Origin: Rhodospirillales bacterium | Lineage (GTDB): Bacteria; Pseudomonadota; Alphaproteobacteria; Micavibrionales; Micavibrionaceae | Assembly (NCBI GenBank): GCA_020638155.1 | Contig: JACKJB010000003.1 | Span: forward strand, 248,001-312,000 | Reading direction: 5' to 3' | Length of the DNA stretch: 64,000 bases | The notes under the pieces: generated by a model | Told to the model about the DNA's origin: nothing | What the model saw: the letters and a program-made list of their open reading frames with translations, nothing else | Database searches by the model: none | Position numbers and translations under genes: made by a program | Part shown: one piece after another, positions 50,782 to 59,868 of the stretch | How positions within the stretch are numbered: position 1 is the first letter of the stretch | Layout of the letters: each line of letters starts with the position of its first letter

Positions 50782-52596
50782 CTAATCTTCCAAATGGGAA
50801 AGAGCGGCTTTCGGATCGACAAGACCGCTTAAGACAAGATCGACAAGCCCTTCACGACGGGTATGGACGGAAACCCCTTCTTCGTGAACGATATCGTTAA
50901 CATTTCGCATCAGGGCTTCGTAAACATGGTTTCGCTGTCCGGGCCCGAGAGAGATCATCAACGCATCCAGCAGCAATGTCCGGCCGACGACACCGGTACG
51001 GTTGCACAGATCACAGCCGCTCGTGTTATGGCGGCGGATCTGGGCCTGCGCATCAATGCCCAGCTCCCTGATTTCATGGTCATCCAGATAGGACGAGGCT
51101 GTATCTTTATGCGCGCATCCCTGGCACAGAGTCCGCACCAGCCGCTGGTTCAGAACGCATTTCACCTGCTGGGCCAACGTATAGCTGGAAGAGCGCTCCC
51201 GCTCATGCGGCATCAATGAGCGCAGGCGCTCGAAGGTTTGCAGCGCGGTATCGGCGTGGATCGTGGAAATCACAGTGTGACCGGATTCGGCAGCCCGCAG
51301 CGATGTTTCAACCGTATCGGCATCCCGCATCTCCCCGATGATGATGTAATCAGGGTCGTGACGCATCGCGGCGCGGATCAGGTCGGGGAACTCCCCGCCT
51401 TTCATGCCGGGGCGCACCTGCCACTGGGTCGCGTAGCGCAGTTCGTATTCGATCGGATCTTCAATCGTCAAAACGTGGCGGCGGCGGCGGTCAATCTGCT
51501 GCACGCAGGCATAAAGCGTTGTCGTCTTACCGGAACCGGTCGGACCGGAAAGCAAGATCAGGCCCCCGCCCCCCTTGATATCCGGGGAGAGCAGTTTGGC
51601 CAGATAATCACCGACATCTTCATGACGGCGGAACAGTTCGTCAAAGCCTTTCAGTGAAGCCCGATCGAGCATCCGCAGGGTCAGTTTTTCCCCTTCCTGC
51701 GCCTGCGGCCCGGCGGCCACACGAACGTCGATATTCCGGCCTTGCCACGAGAAGCCGAAACGGCCATCTTTTGGCGTGGTTTTATCACCAAAGTTCAGCC
51801 CGGCATCCCGTTTCAGAAGCGTGGTCAAACGGGCCATCGCTTCGGGGGGCAGCAGGTGCATCGGCACCAGGTCGCCATCAATCCTGTATTTAATCCAGTT
51901 CGGCGAGTCGGCATTATTATCCTGCAATAAGTGAATATCCGATGCGCGGACCTGCAGCGCCTCGGCCAGCATATCGCGCTGGAACTGGTTCAGCAGCAGG
52001 CCGTTATCAACATCAGACAGCCACTGCGCCAGCGTTTTTTCGCAGCGGTCCGCGGACAGATCATGCACGGAACGCAGCGTTTCCAAAAGCTCAGCCCGGT
52101 CCCAGACTTCCACCTCGATACGCTCTACGGCAAGACCGGAGCGCTGCGCGGTTGACATCAGCGCCTGGAGCTGACGGTCATTTAGCTCATGCAGCGGGGC
52201 AACCCGTAAAACGCCTTCGCGCAATTCTATCAGGTGAATACTGAGCGGCAGCCAGGACTGCACCGGCAGGATCGCCCGCAGCAAGTCACCTGTGGCACGG
52301 TCACGGACGCCTTCTTCTTCCAGCTCGGAAGAACCGCCGGCCCCCGCCATATCAAGCAATTGTTCGGTAGAACGCATCACGCCCTGATCGAGCAGCATGC
52401 TCCGCTCTTTCTGGACCATATCCAGATACCGTTCACGGCCTTCTTTGGCCCGCAATTTGCGGCGGTCGTGCCATTGACGGCGCTCTATACCGTCCGGAGG
52501 CGTTCCCGCGCCCTGACGGCGGTCGCCAGCCCTGCGTTCAGGCTCATCGCCAGCGCCGGATTCAGGTTCATTTTGTGATAAATCTTCGTCACTCAT
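50782..52596 (-). CDS. GspE/PilB-family assembly ATPase
   Basis: A 604-residue hexameric ATPase that powers pilus or pseudopilus assembly. Walker A GPTGSGKTTTLYA (K357), Walker B with YIIIGEMRDADT, the DTVETSLRAAESGHTVISTIHADTALQTFERL block and the C-terminal CxxC...CxxC zinc motif (CQGCAHKD and GCDLCNRTGVVGR) are all present. The first 60 residues are unusual: acidic, then Arg-rich with RRAGDRRQ and RRQWHDRRKL. It is nearest to type IVb and type II system ATPases by the order of its neighbours. Confidence 0.95.
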   Translation of the reverse strand: MSDEDLSQNEPESGAGDEPERRAGDRRQGAGTPPDGIERRQWHDRRKLRAKEGRERYLDMVQKERSMLLDQGVMRSTEQLLDMAGAGGSSELEEEGVRDRATGDLLRAILPVQSWLPLSIHLIELREGVLRVAPLHELNDRQLQALMSTAQRSGLAVERIEVEVWDRAELLETLRSVHDLSADRCEKTLAQWLSDVDNGLLLNQFQRDMLAEALQVRASDIHLLQDNNADSPNWIKYRIDGDLVPMHLLPPEAMARLTTLLKRDAGLNFGDKTTPKDGRFGFSWQGRNIDVRVAAGPQAQEGEKLTLRMLDRASLKGFDELFRRHEDVGDYLAKLLSPDIKGGGGLILLSGPTGSGKTTTLYACVQQIDRRRRHVLTIEDPIEYELRYATQWQVRPGMKGGEFPDLIRAAMRHDPDYIIIGEMRDADTVETSLRAAESGHTVISTIHADTALQTFERLRSLMPHERERSSSYTLAQQVKCVLNQRLVRTLCQGCAHKDTASSYLDDHEIRELGIDAQAQIRRHNTSGCDLCNRTGVVGRTLLLDALMISLGPGQRNHVYEALMRNVNDIVHEEGVSVHTRREGLVDLVLSGLVDPKAALSHLED

Positions 52597-52645
52597 CCCG
52601 GTATCAACGTGTAATTAGAAACAAAAACAGCCGCTTAGTAAAATA

Positions 52646-54208
52646 TTACTGGCCATCACTGGTAGACGTAACCGCGGAAGACCCGCTGCTACCACCCGAT
52701 TGTGCGCTAACACGGTTAACAGAAGATAAAGATCGGTCAAAAAGAAGCAAAACTTTGTCATCGCCAGTCCTGAACTCGATTCCGCTCGCACGGATATTAA
52801 CGTTCCAGAGAATCCCGCCCAGCACGACTTCTTCGCCGTCAAAGACGATCCGGCTGCCGCCCGGCCCGGCAATAATCGCCCGGCGCGGGGAATGAGAGGT
52901 TACGACAAAGCCGTCCAGCACACTGGCCGGATCAATGGTTTCATCGCGGACAAACTGTAATCCTTCGGTCGATGCGTCACCGGAACTTAAAGACGCGCTG
53001 ATGACGCCGCCACTAGCCAAACGCACAGGCTTGGCGTCCTGGCTAATCACAGAATCCGCCGTACCGCGTACCGGCAAGACCAGTACGCCGCGGGCACCAT
53101 CATGCCATACCTGCACATCGTCCAGAATTTGACCTTCACGCACCGGCGCCCAGGTGATTGTCAACGGGCAGGCTTCAACCGGCTCAAGAATGGTTTCCAC
53201 CATACAGCCGCTTTTACTAATGCTAAGACCGCCACTATCGGTGCTGGCCAGGCGAATATCCCGCAGGGTAATCGGCGCATCGCCAACGTTAACCAGAGAG
53301 ACCGTAATCGCGGAAATCGTTTCAATCCCGTCACCAAAATCGATCTCTTCCTGCGAAGAAACCAGCAAGCCTTTGCCCGGAACGGCTTCAGGGAAGATAT
53401 CGGCCTGTTCCGTATCATCAGGATCGTAATCCCCCAGCAGGTTTACGCTGGCGACAGAGGTCGGCCCGCTATGCTCGATGATGAGCACCCCGGACGCATC
53501 GCCCTTGAGCACCGGCGACCAGGTCACGATCACGATACAGGCCTGCCCCGGCTCCAGCCGGGTGCAGTCGGTGCGCAGGGAGTAGCCCGCCTGCTGCGCG
53601 GCCTCAATATAGATCGCGTTCACATCGACCGCTTCAGAGGTAATATTCCGCAGGACAACCGAGCGGACGATCGGCTGGCTGGTCTGCAGATCGCCAAAAT
53701 CAAGTTCGTTCGGGATCGCTTCAACATCGCTGATAAAGCGGTCATCCGTGCCTTCGCCACTGGCAACCTGACCGGCGATCGTCGCCGTCACAAGCCGGGC
53801 CCGGCCGCTATGGCGCATCAACATTTCAAGACGCCAGCTTCCGGCCTGCAGGGCTTTAACGGAAATCCCGACAGCGCAGACAGCCCCGGCAGGAAGATCT
53901 TCCGCCGCACACTGGTTCAACGCCACAGAGGCGGATACGGTCGATGACGGGTAAAGCTGAATCGCGCCGGTCTGAACCGGGCGGCCGCTATCATTACGAA
54001 ACAGGACAACAACCTGCGCCGTCGCTCCAACGGTAATACTGCCACCATCAACCTGCCCCTGCACAGGGGTCAAATCACCGCTCGCCCCGCCAGAGGTCCG
54101 CGCTCCCGGATCGGTAAACCCGGCAGGCTGCGCGGCCGCACCTGATACAAAAGCGCCCAGCGCGCAAACAGCAAGAATTGTCGTTACTATGTGCCGGAAT
54201 GCCTGCAT
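52646..54208 (-). CDS. Exported protein with repeated Ig-like (ASH/HYDIN-type) beta domains
   Basis: A 520-residue protein with a signal peptide (MQAFRHIVTTILAVCALGAF, ending AAA). Three beta repeats with the pattern [L/I]DFGDL or IDFGDG, then SVVLRNITSEAVDVNAIYIE or SLVNVGDAPITLRDIRL, then a cysteine pair (CTRLEPGQACIVIVTWSPV, CMVETILEPVEACPLTITWAPV) are seen, plus an N-terminal partial copy. They resemble choice-of-anchor D or ASH Ig-like domains. The C-terminal third is distinct (VVTSHSPRRAIIAG, IVFDGEEVVLGGILWNVNI). The ATG at 54208 has GGGGAG upstream and starts one base after the secretin stop. It is part of the secretin operon but is not a known pilus protein. Confidence 0.85.
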   Translation of the reverse strand: MQAFRHIVTTILAVCALGAFVSGAAAQPAGFTDPGARTSGGASGDLTPVQGQVDGGSITVGATAQVVVLFRNDSGRPVQTGAIQLYPSSTVSASVALNQCAAEDLPAGAVCAVGISVKALQAGSWRLEMLMRHSGRARLVTATIAGQVASGEGTDDRFISDVEAIPNELDFGDLQTSQPIVRSVVLRNITSEAVDVNAIYIEAAQQAGYSLRTDCTRLEPGQACIVIVTWSPVLKGDASGVLIIEHSGPTSVASVNLLGDYDPDDTEQADIFPEAVPGKGLLVSSQEEIDFGDGIETISAITVSLVNVGDAPITLRDIRLASTDSGGLSISKSGCMVETILEPVEACPLTITWAPVREGQILDDVQVWHDGARGVLVLPVRGTADSVISQDAKPVRLASGGVISASLSSGDASTEGLQFVRDETIDPASVLDGFVVTSHSPRRAIIAGPGGSRIVFDGEEVVLGGILWNVNIRASGIEFRTGDDKVLLLFDRSLSSVNRVSAQSGGSSGSSAVTSTSDGQ

Positions 54209-54209
54209 C

Positions 54210-55796
54210 TTAATTCGCACTCCCCGGATCCAGAATATCAGAAGACAACGATCCCATCGGCACCTGCGCCTGTGCGGGACCAGAACCACTACCAAACGGC
54301 GCAAAATCATAATCCAGCGCAGCGTCTTTTTTCTTATGGCCGTTCACAAGACCATAATATTCCTCTTCCTCAGGGCTTGTGTAGACGACAACGCGCGGAC
54401 TCAACAGAAAGACAAGTTCGAGGTTGTCCGCCTGGGCGGTACGGCTTGAAGGCACAATCGGCTCGGTAAACCCTGGACCGGTTTCATTGTAGTTATCATT
54501 TTCGCGAACCAGCCCGGCAATCAGCAGAGAGTCTCCGGGACGTACGCGAACCTGTGTCGTCAGTTCCCGCTCAGCGGTCTGCGGCAGCTGGATCGTCGTT
54601 GAGGTCGCGTTTCCGCCCGTCCCTTGCGAAGAGAACGGGAAGTTATCAATCCGGATTACATTGGTCAGGCTGATATCGACATCAGCATAGACCGTCGAAT
54701 TATCCCAGCTACTGGCAACCGTCAGCTCAAAGCCTGTATCAACACTGCTGGTATTCACAGAAGTGCTCACAGCACCGTTATCGATCGTCTGCGAAACCTG
54801 AGAGACAAAGTTTTGCGTATCCGCGACCCGCAGCCGTGCTTCAGAGCCTGAAAGCACGGTAATTTTAGGCTGGGAAATTGTTTTCACCGCGCCAAATTGC
54901 GAGAGAAAATCAAAAATATCGTTCGGGCTAAACGCGCCGCCCTCTTCAAAGCCGGATGTCGGCAAGCCGATACTGACCGGGTTCGTGAATTCCGCCCCGA
55001 CATTGCCGGATATATCGATGCTGGCGGTAAACTTACCGAACGATTCAAGCATATCCCAGCGAATCCCGGTCGAATTCCCGCTCTCAAGATTGACTTCCCA
55101 GATATAGGTTTCAAACACGATCAGCGCCGTGCTGGTGCGCATCCGCTGGAAATAGCGCTGCGCATATTCTGCCGTCCGGTTCGTCGCCTCATAAATCAGG
55201 GTACGGGTCGATTGATCCACAATCGGAGACGAACCGATAATCGCGGCAAGCCCGGCCGCAACGTTACTCATAAAGCTTGTATCCTGACTGATCGGCGGCA
55301 CCTTAACGGTGAATGTCTGCGTCTCTTTAATCACCAGCAGCCCGTCCTCAAACGCGCAATACAGATCAGCAAGCGAACAAACCCGGTCCACCACCTTATC
55401 CAGAGGCCCCTGCAGGTTAGCAACAGTGATGCGGCGATTCAGCCCCTCCTCCGTCTCAAACGCGAGAGAGACATCATAATCCGCCAGGATCAACTGCAAC
55501 GCCCCGGCCAGCGTTTCCGAGCGCAGCTCAAACGGCCCGACATGCTCTTTCGGCAGCACATCGCCCCCACGCACTGTCGGCACCAGCACATCACGGCCAA
55601 GAGGCAGATAAAGCACACTATCCGGCCGCTCGTTGATGGCCTCCTGACGCTCATCAGCCATGGTCGGCTGCGGAATATTCACGTTACGACCACCCGGCAC
55701 ATCAACCGGCGCACAACTCTGCAGCGTCAGGGCAGCAGCAGCCAGCAGCGCCAGCCTGCCCCCGTTAAATCCAGAAATGCACCTCAGCAACCCCAT
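54210..55796 (-). CDS. Outer-membrane secretin, lipoprotein (type IVb pilus PilN/BfpB-like)
   Basis: A 528-residue protein with a lipoprotein signal (lipobox LQSC, C28). N-terminal N-domains (LVLYLPLGRDVLVPTVRGGDV... and ...DKVVDRVCSLADLYCAF) precede the secretin core. The core contains QFGAVKTISQPKITVLSGSEA, and the C-terminal signature TTQVRVRPGDSLLIAGLVRE. It should form the channel through the outer membrane. Lipidated secretins of this size are typical of type IVb pili, while type II GspD is longer and usually not lipidated. It lies 8 bases after the receiver gene. Confidence 0.93.
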   Translation of the reverse strand: MGLLRCISGFNGGRLALLAAAALTLQSCAPVDVPGGRNVNIPQPTMADERQEAINERPDSVLYLPLGRDVLVPTVRGGDVLPKEHVGPFELRSETLAGALQLILADYDVSLAFETEEGLNRRITVANLQGPLDKVVDRVCSLADLYCAFEDGLLVIKETQTFTVKVPPISQDTSFMSNVAAGLAAIIGSSPIVDQSTRTLIYEATNRTAEYAQRYFQRMRTSTALIVFETYIWEVNLESGNSTGIRWDMLESFGKFTASIDISGNVGAEFTNPVSIGLPTSGFEEGGAFSPNDIFDFLSQFGAVKTISQPKITVLSGSEARLRVADTQNFVSQVSQTIDNGAVSTSVNTSSVDTGFELTVASSWDNSTVYADVDISLTNVIRIDNFPFSSQGTGGNATSTTIQLPQTAERELTTQVRVRPGDSLLIAGLVRENDNYNETGPGFTEPIVPSSRTAQADNLELVFLLSPRVVVYTSPEEEEYYGLVNGHKKKDAALDYDFAPFGSGSGPAQAQVPMGSLSSDILDPGSAN

Positions 55797-55804
55797 AACA
55801 ATCC

Positions 55805-56191
55805 TTACACCAACCTCTTGCTGGACACGATCGTCCTTTCCACCGTCTTCACCAGGCGATCCTTCTCAACCGGCTTCATCAACACAGCGCTAACACCGCA
55901 CTGCCCCGCCCTTTCGAGCAAATCCGGCGTCTGGTCGCCCGTCACCAGAATGACCGGCGTTTCAATATCACGCCCGCGGATCGCCCTGATAAAATCAAAG
56001 CCCCCCATAGGCTCCATTCTGACATCAACGATCGCAAGGTCAATCCCCCGATCCGCGATAATTTTATCCAGCGCGGCATCCCCGTCCGAGGCCTCAATCG
56101 TCTCCATACCGGCATCATTGAGATACTTCACGATCTGCATACGTACAAAATCGTTATCTTCAACAACCAGAATGCGGTAACCATCACTCAT
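55805..56191 (-). CDS. Stand-alone response-regulator receiver domain
   Basis: A 128-residue CheY-like protein: ILVVEDNDFVRMQIVKYL with the acidic pair, phospho-acceptor in LAIVDVRMEPMGG, the VILVTGDQT threonine, and the conserved lysine in LMKPVEKDRL. It has no output domain. It is the first gene of the pilus-like operon, so it may control that machine by protein contact. The hybrid kinase at 43584, which ends in an Hpt domain, is a candidate partner by proximity only. Confidence 0.92.
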   Translation of the reverse strand: MSDGYRILVVEDNDFVRMQIVKYLNDAGMETIEASDGDAALDKIIADRGIDLAIVDVRMEPMGGFDFIRAIRGRDIETPVILVTGDQTPDLLERAGQCGVSAVLMKPVEKDRLVKTVERTIVSSKRLV

Positions 56192-56460
56192 GAGAACACT
56201 GTGTGATCCGGAATTTATTTGTGCACAAAAAGATGTGATCGTCGATGGACAGAATCACAGCTTTATAGTTTAGGGTAGTTGATAAAAAACAACAATGGCA
56301 ATCACATCCCCAAAGCTATCCACTAAAAAATCCCCAAAAATTCGCGAAACCGTCCCGGCGGCACCGGCGAAATCATTTCCCGTTGTCTTAGTCCGGCAGC
56401 ATGTGTAAGCTGTCATTCGTATTTAAAACCTTTATTATTATGATTGTTTGACACACGACC

Positions 56461-56967
56461 ATGCTTAGCTGGATTGCTTTCATCTCAGAAATCGGCGGAT
56501 TAACCCTGTTATTCTGCCTGGCCGCCGTTGACCTTAAAACGAGATTACTGCCTAACGAAATGGTTCTGGGCTTTGCAACACTCGGGGTCATTTTTCATCT
56601 TACGTCCATGGCTGAATTCGTAACCCCGGCAAATGCGGCGCTTGGCGGCATTATCGGTTTTTCGATGCTTTATATTATCCGTGCCGCCGCCAACCGCATT
56701 TATAAGGCCGATGCGCTCGGGCTTGGAGATGTCAAGTTGATCGGGGCCGGCGGCATATGGGTCGGGCCCGACATGATTATGCTCGCCATGGCGATCGGTG
56801 CCTTTGCCGGCCTGATCCACGGGTTCGGTTACGCAATGCGCCAATCCCGGCGCACAGGACAAAAACCGGATTTTGCGCGCCTGCAAATTCCTGCAGGTCC
56901 CGGCTTTGCCATTGGAATCGGGATCGCTATTATCTATAAATTCTGGAATTTCAGCCCGCTGCTTTGA
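56461..56967 (+). CDS. Prepilin peptidase (CpaA/type IV leader peptidase family)
   Basis: A 168-residue integral membrane aspartate protease that cleaves prepilin leaders. The two catalytic aspartates are visible: D24 in AAVDLKTRLLPN and D90 in ALGLGDVKLIG. There are about five membrane segments. It lacks the N-terminal methylase domain of PilD. It is divergent from the receiver-secretin operon, with 269 bases between them, and is its likely processing enzyme. Confidence 0.92.
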   Translation: MLSWIAFISEIGGLTLLFCLAAVDLKTRLLPNEMVLGFATLGVIFHLTSMAEFVTPANAALGGIIGFSMLYIIRAAANRIYKADALGLGDVKLIGAGGIWVGPDMIMLAMAIGAFAGLIHGFGYAMRQSRRTGQKPDFARLQIPAGPGFAIGIGIAIIYKFWNFSPLL

Positions 56968-56980
56968 CGACTCAAAGCCG

Positions 56981-57008
56981 TTGCATGTGCGGCAATTTCT
57001 TTTATAGT
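56981..57008 (+). promoter_or_regulatory. Predicted pyrB promoter
   Basis: TTGCAT (56981-56986) and TATAGT (57003-57008) are 16 bases apart. This position favours a pyrB start downstream of 57015 and argues against the GTG at 57007. Confidence 0.55.
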
Positions 57009-57048
57009 GCTTTTTCAAATGACAGCATTCGCACAGCAGCAGGTTCCT

Positions 57049-58005
57049 ATGACCAAACCGTTCCAGAAAGTCGACCGGTCGCAATTCCGGCATGAACATC
57101 TTATTGGTATCGACCAGCTTTCCGCTGAAGAGATTGCGATTATCCTCGACCTGGCAGATTATTACGCCGACCGGCTGGATGAAAAATCGTTCAAGCCGGA
57201 TATCCTGCGCGGGGACATTGTCCTTTCGCTGTTCTTTGAGGATTCGACACGCACCCGGACATCGTTCGAAGTCGCGGCCAAGCGGCTGGGCGCGGACTGG
57301 GTCAATATCGACATCGATACCAGTTCGGTCAAAAAAGGCGAAAGCCTGCTGGATACCGTGATGACGCTGCATGCGATGCTGCGCCCGGATGCGATCATCA
57401 TGCGGCATAAGGAATATGGCGCGCCGGAATTTATCGCAAAACATGTCGGCTGCCCGGTGATTAATGCAGGGGACAGCTGGCGCGAGCACCCGACGCAGGC
57501 GCTTTTGGATGCGCTGACGATGATGCGGAACAAAGGCCGCCTCGAAGGGTTGAATGTGGCGATTTGCGGGGATATCGCCCATAGCCGGGTGGCAAGTTCG
57601 AACATGATCCTGCTGACCAAAATGGGCGCGAATGTCCGCGTGATTGCGCCGCCGGTGCTGATGCCGGAAAAATTCCCGGCAGAGGGCGTGACCGGCTATC
57701 ACGATATGAACGAGGGCCTTAAAGACTGCGATATCGTCATGACGATCCGGCTGCAAAAAGAGCGGATCGAAAGCGGCGTGATCGAATCCACCGAAGCGTT
57801 TTTCAATGAATACCGCTTAACCCCGGAGCGGATGGCCCATGCCAGACCCGATGCGCTGATTATGGACCCCGGCCCGATTATCCGCGGCGAACAGATCTCC
57901 GATGAACTGGCCGACGACCCTGACCGCAGCCTGATCCTGCAACAGGTCCGCAACGGCGTACCGGTCCGGATGGCGGCGCTGGATTTGTTGTTGAAGAATA
58001 GATGA
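57049..58005 (+). CDS. pyrB: Aspartate carbamoyltransferase catalytic subunit
   Basis: PyrB makes carbamoyl aspartate from carbamoyl phosphate and aspartate in pyrimidine synthesis. The carbamoyl phosphate motif FFEDSTRTRTSFEVAAKRLGAD and the HPTQALLDALTM motif are clear, with the aspartate-binding DPGPIIRGEQISDELADDPDR region near the end. The start at 57049 gives 318 residues, normal for the family. A frame open to 57007 would begin inside the promoter. It overlaps plsY by four bases. A pyrC gene, often found next to pyrB in alphaproteobacteria, is absent here. Confidence 0.96.
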   Translation: MTKPFQKVDRSQFRHEHLIGIDQLSAEEIAIILDLADYYADRLDEKSFKPDILRGDIVLSLFFEDSTRTRTSFEVAAKRLGADWVNIDIDTSSVKKGESLLDTVMTLHAMLRPDAIIMRHKEYGAPEFIAKHVGCPVINAGDSWREHPTQALLDALTMMRNKGRLEGLNVAICGDIAHSRVASSNMILLTKMGANVRVIAPPVLMPEKFPAEGVTGYHDMNEGLKDCDIVMTIRLQKERIESGVIESTEAFFNEYRLTPERMAHARPDALIMDPGPIIRGEQISDELADDPDRSLILQQVRNGVPVRMAALDLLLKNR

Positions 58006-58664
58006 TTGAATTATCGGCAATTCTGTTTGGTTACCTGCTTGGCTCTATCCCGTTCGGGCTGGTGCTGGCAAAATTGTCGGGCTATGGCGATATTCGGCAA
58101 ATTGGTTCAGGAAATATCGGCGCGACGAATGTGCTGCGTACGGGCAATAAAAAGCTTGCGGCCTTAACGCTTTTTCTTGACGGCAGTAAAGGGGCCGTCG
58201 CTGTTTTCATCACGTATTATATTGTTTCCAGCATGTATGACTGCTCGGTCATGGGGGCTTGCCCGCCTGAAAATCCGTGCCTGTGCTTTACGCCGCCGGA
58301 AATTAGAACGATCAGTTTTATTGCAGGTTTCGCGGCCATTTGCGGTCACTTATTTCCGGTCTGGCTGAAGTTCAAAGGCGGTAAAGGCGTTGCAACGACG
58401 CTCGGAATGTTGCTGGCGGCAGCCCCGCTGGTCGGAATAGGAGCTTGCGTCATCTGGCTGCTGACCGCGGTGATTTTCCGTTATTCTTCACTGTCCGCGC
58501 TTGTCGCGATTTTTGCAGCACCGCCGCTGGCGCACTTTATATATGCCGACCCGTCACTGACCGGGGTTTGCGGGGTTATCACAGTGCTGGTCTGGTTCAA
58601 GCACCGCAGTAATATCCAAAGGCTGGTCAAAGGCGAAGAGCCTAAAATCGGGAAAAAGAAGTAG
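58002..58664 (+). CDS. plsY: Acyl phosphate:glycerol-3-phosphate acyltransferase PlsY, with a Cys-rich loop
   Basis: PlsY makes lysophosphatidate from acyl phosphate and glycerol 3-phosphate in the inner membrane. The first active-site motif is GSIPFGLVLAKL, the second IGSGNIGATNVLRTGNKK, and the third LKFKGGKGVATTLG. It has five membrane segments. At 220 residues it is longer than usual. The extra part is a loop of about 25 residues with five cysteines or so (MYDCSVMGACPPENPCLC), absent from the PlsY proteins I know. Confidence 0.95.
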   Translation: MIELSAILFGYLLGSIPFGLVLAKLSGYGDIRQIGSGNIGATNVLRTGNKKLAALTLFLDGSKGAVAVFITYYIVSSMYDCSVMGACPPENPCLCFTPPEIRTISFIAGFAAICGHLFPVWLKFKGGKGVATTLGMLLAAAPLVGIGACVIWLLTAVIFRYSSLSALVAIFAAPPLAHFIYADPSLTGVCGVITVLVWFKHRSNIQRLVKGEEPKIGKKK

Positions 58665-58709
58665 TTCCGCGTTGCGCCCTGCCCGCCGGCGTGCTTTAAA
58701 GAAAGCATC

Positions 58710-59855
58710 ATGGGAAATACAGCGCCGCAGAACACACCGCTAAGCGATGAGGATAAACTCTCATGGCTCCAGCTTGCCCGCACCGAAAATGTCGGGCCGA
58801 TTACGTTTTTCAAATTCCTTGATTATTACGGCAGCGCCGCCAAGGCGCTGGGAGCGATCCCGGCACTGGCCGAGCGCGGCGGACGGAAACGGCCTTTATC
58901 GATCCCGCCGCGCGGTGCCATCGAAAAAGAATATGAGCGGGTGAAAAAACTGGGCGGGGAGATTATCACCGCGGCAGATCCGGATTACCCGCTGGCCTTA
59001 TCCGCGATTGAAGATGCGCCGCCCGTATTAACGGCCCTGGGTAATATCGAGCTTTTGCAGCAGCCGTCGATGGCGATTGTCGGGGCGCGGAATGCGTCGA
59101 TCAACGGCCGCAAATTCGCCGAAAAGCTGGCGGCGGAGCTGGGCGCGTTCGGTCAGGTTGTGAGCTCGGGCATGGCGCGCGGGATTGACACCGCCGCCCA
59201 TAGCGGCGCACTGCCGACCGGGACGATTGCAGTGGTCGCGGGCGGGATCGATGTGGTGTACCCGTCGGAAAACCAGAAGCTTTATGAGGCGATTATCGAC
59301 CAGGGACTGGTCATCGCCGAGAATCCGCTGGGCGTATCGCCGCGAGCGCAGGACTTCCCGCGCCGCAACCGGATTGTGTCCGGATTGTCGCAAGGGGTGA
59401 TCGTGGTCGAAGCCACGGTGCGCTCCGGCTCGCTGATTACCGCGCGGCTTGCGGGCGAACAGGGCCGCGATGTCTATGCCGTGCCGGGCCATCCGCTCGA
59501 TCCGCGGGCCAGCGGGCCGAATGCGCTGATCCGGGACGGGGCGACGCTGATCCGCGGGATTGATGATGTGCTGGAAGAGCTGAATAATTATACCGGCGGC
59601 GGGATGGAGGATTCAGGGTTCACCCGGTTTGAAATGCCCCCACCGGCAGCGAACGACCAGCCGGACGAGCAGGATTTCGCCGCCGCGCGGGAAATGCTGC
59701 TGGATGCGCTGTCTTTCACGCCTGCCGAGATTAACGATGTGATCCGTCATACCGGGCTGGGCACGGCGATGGCGCAGACCGTGCTGATGGAGCTGGAGCT
59801 CGCCGGACGGGTGCAGCGCCTGCCCGGAAACCGGGCGATGCTGGTGGAAGAATAG
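58710..59855 (+). CDS. dprA: DNA processing protein DprA
   Basis: DprA loads RecA on incoming single strands during natural transformation. The Rossmann core is clear: AIVGARNASINGRKFAEKL, VVSSGMARGIDTAAHSGAL, GTIAVVAGGIDVVYPSENQKL, and LITARLAGEQGRDVYAVPGHP. A SAM-like N-terminal part (SWLQLARTENVGPITFFKFL) and a C-terminal winged-helix DML1-like part (LLDALSFTPAEINDVIRHTG) flank it. It has 381 residues. With a pilus-like machine in the same window, natural competence is possible, though other competence genes are not present here. Confidence 0.96.
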   Translation: MGNTAPQNTPLSDEDKLSWLQLARTENVGPITFFKFLDYYGSAAKALGAIPALAERGGRKRPLSIPPRGAIEKEYERVKKLGGEIITAADPDYPLALSAIEDAPPVLTALGNIELLQQPSMAIVGARNASINGRKFAEKLAAELGAFGQVVSSGMARGIDTAAHSGALPTGTIAVVAGGIDVVYPSENQKLYEAIIDQGLVIAENPLGVSPRAQDFPRRNRIVSGLSQGVIVVEATVRSGSLITARLAGEQGRDVYAVPGHPLDPRASGPNALIRDGATLIRGIDDVLEELNNYTGGGMEDSGFTRFEMPPPAANDQPDEQDFAAAREMLLDALSFTPAEINDVIRHTGLGTAMAQTVLMELELAGRVQRLPGNRAMLVEE

Positions 59856-59868
59856 CTAGGCCGGCCCT

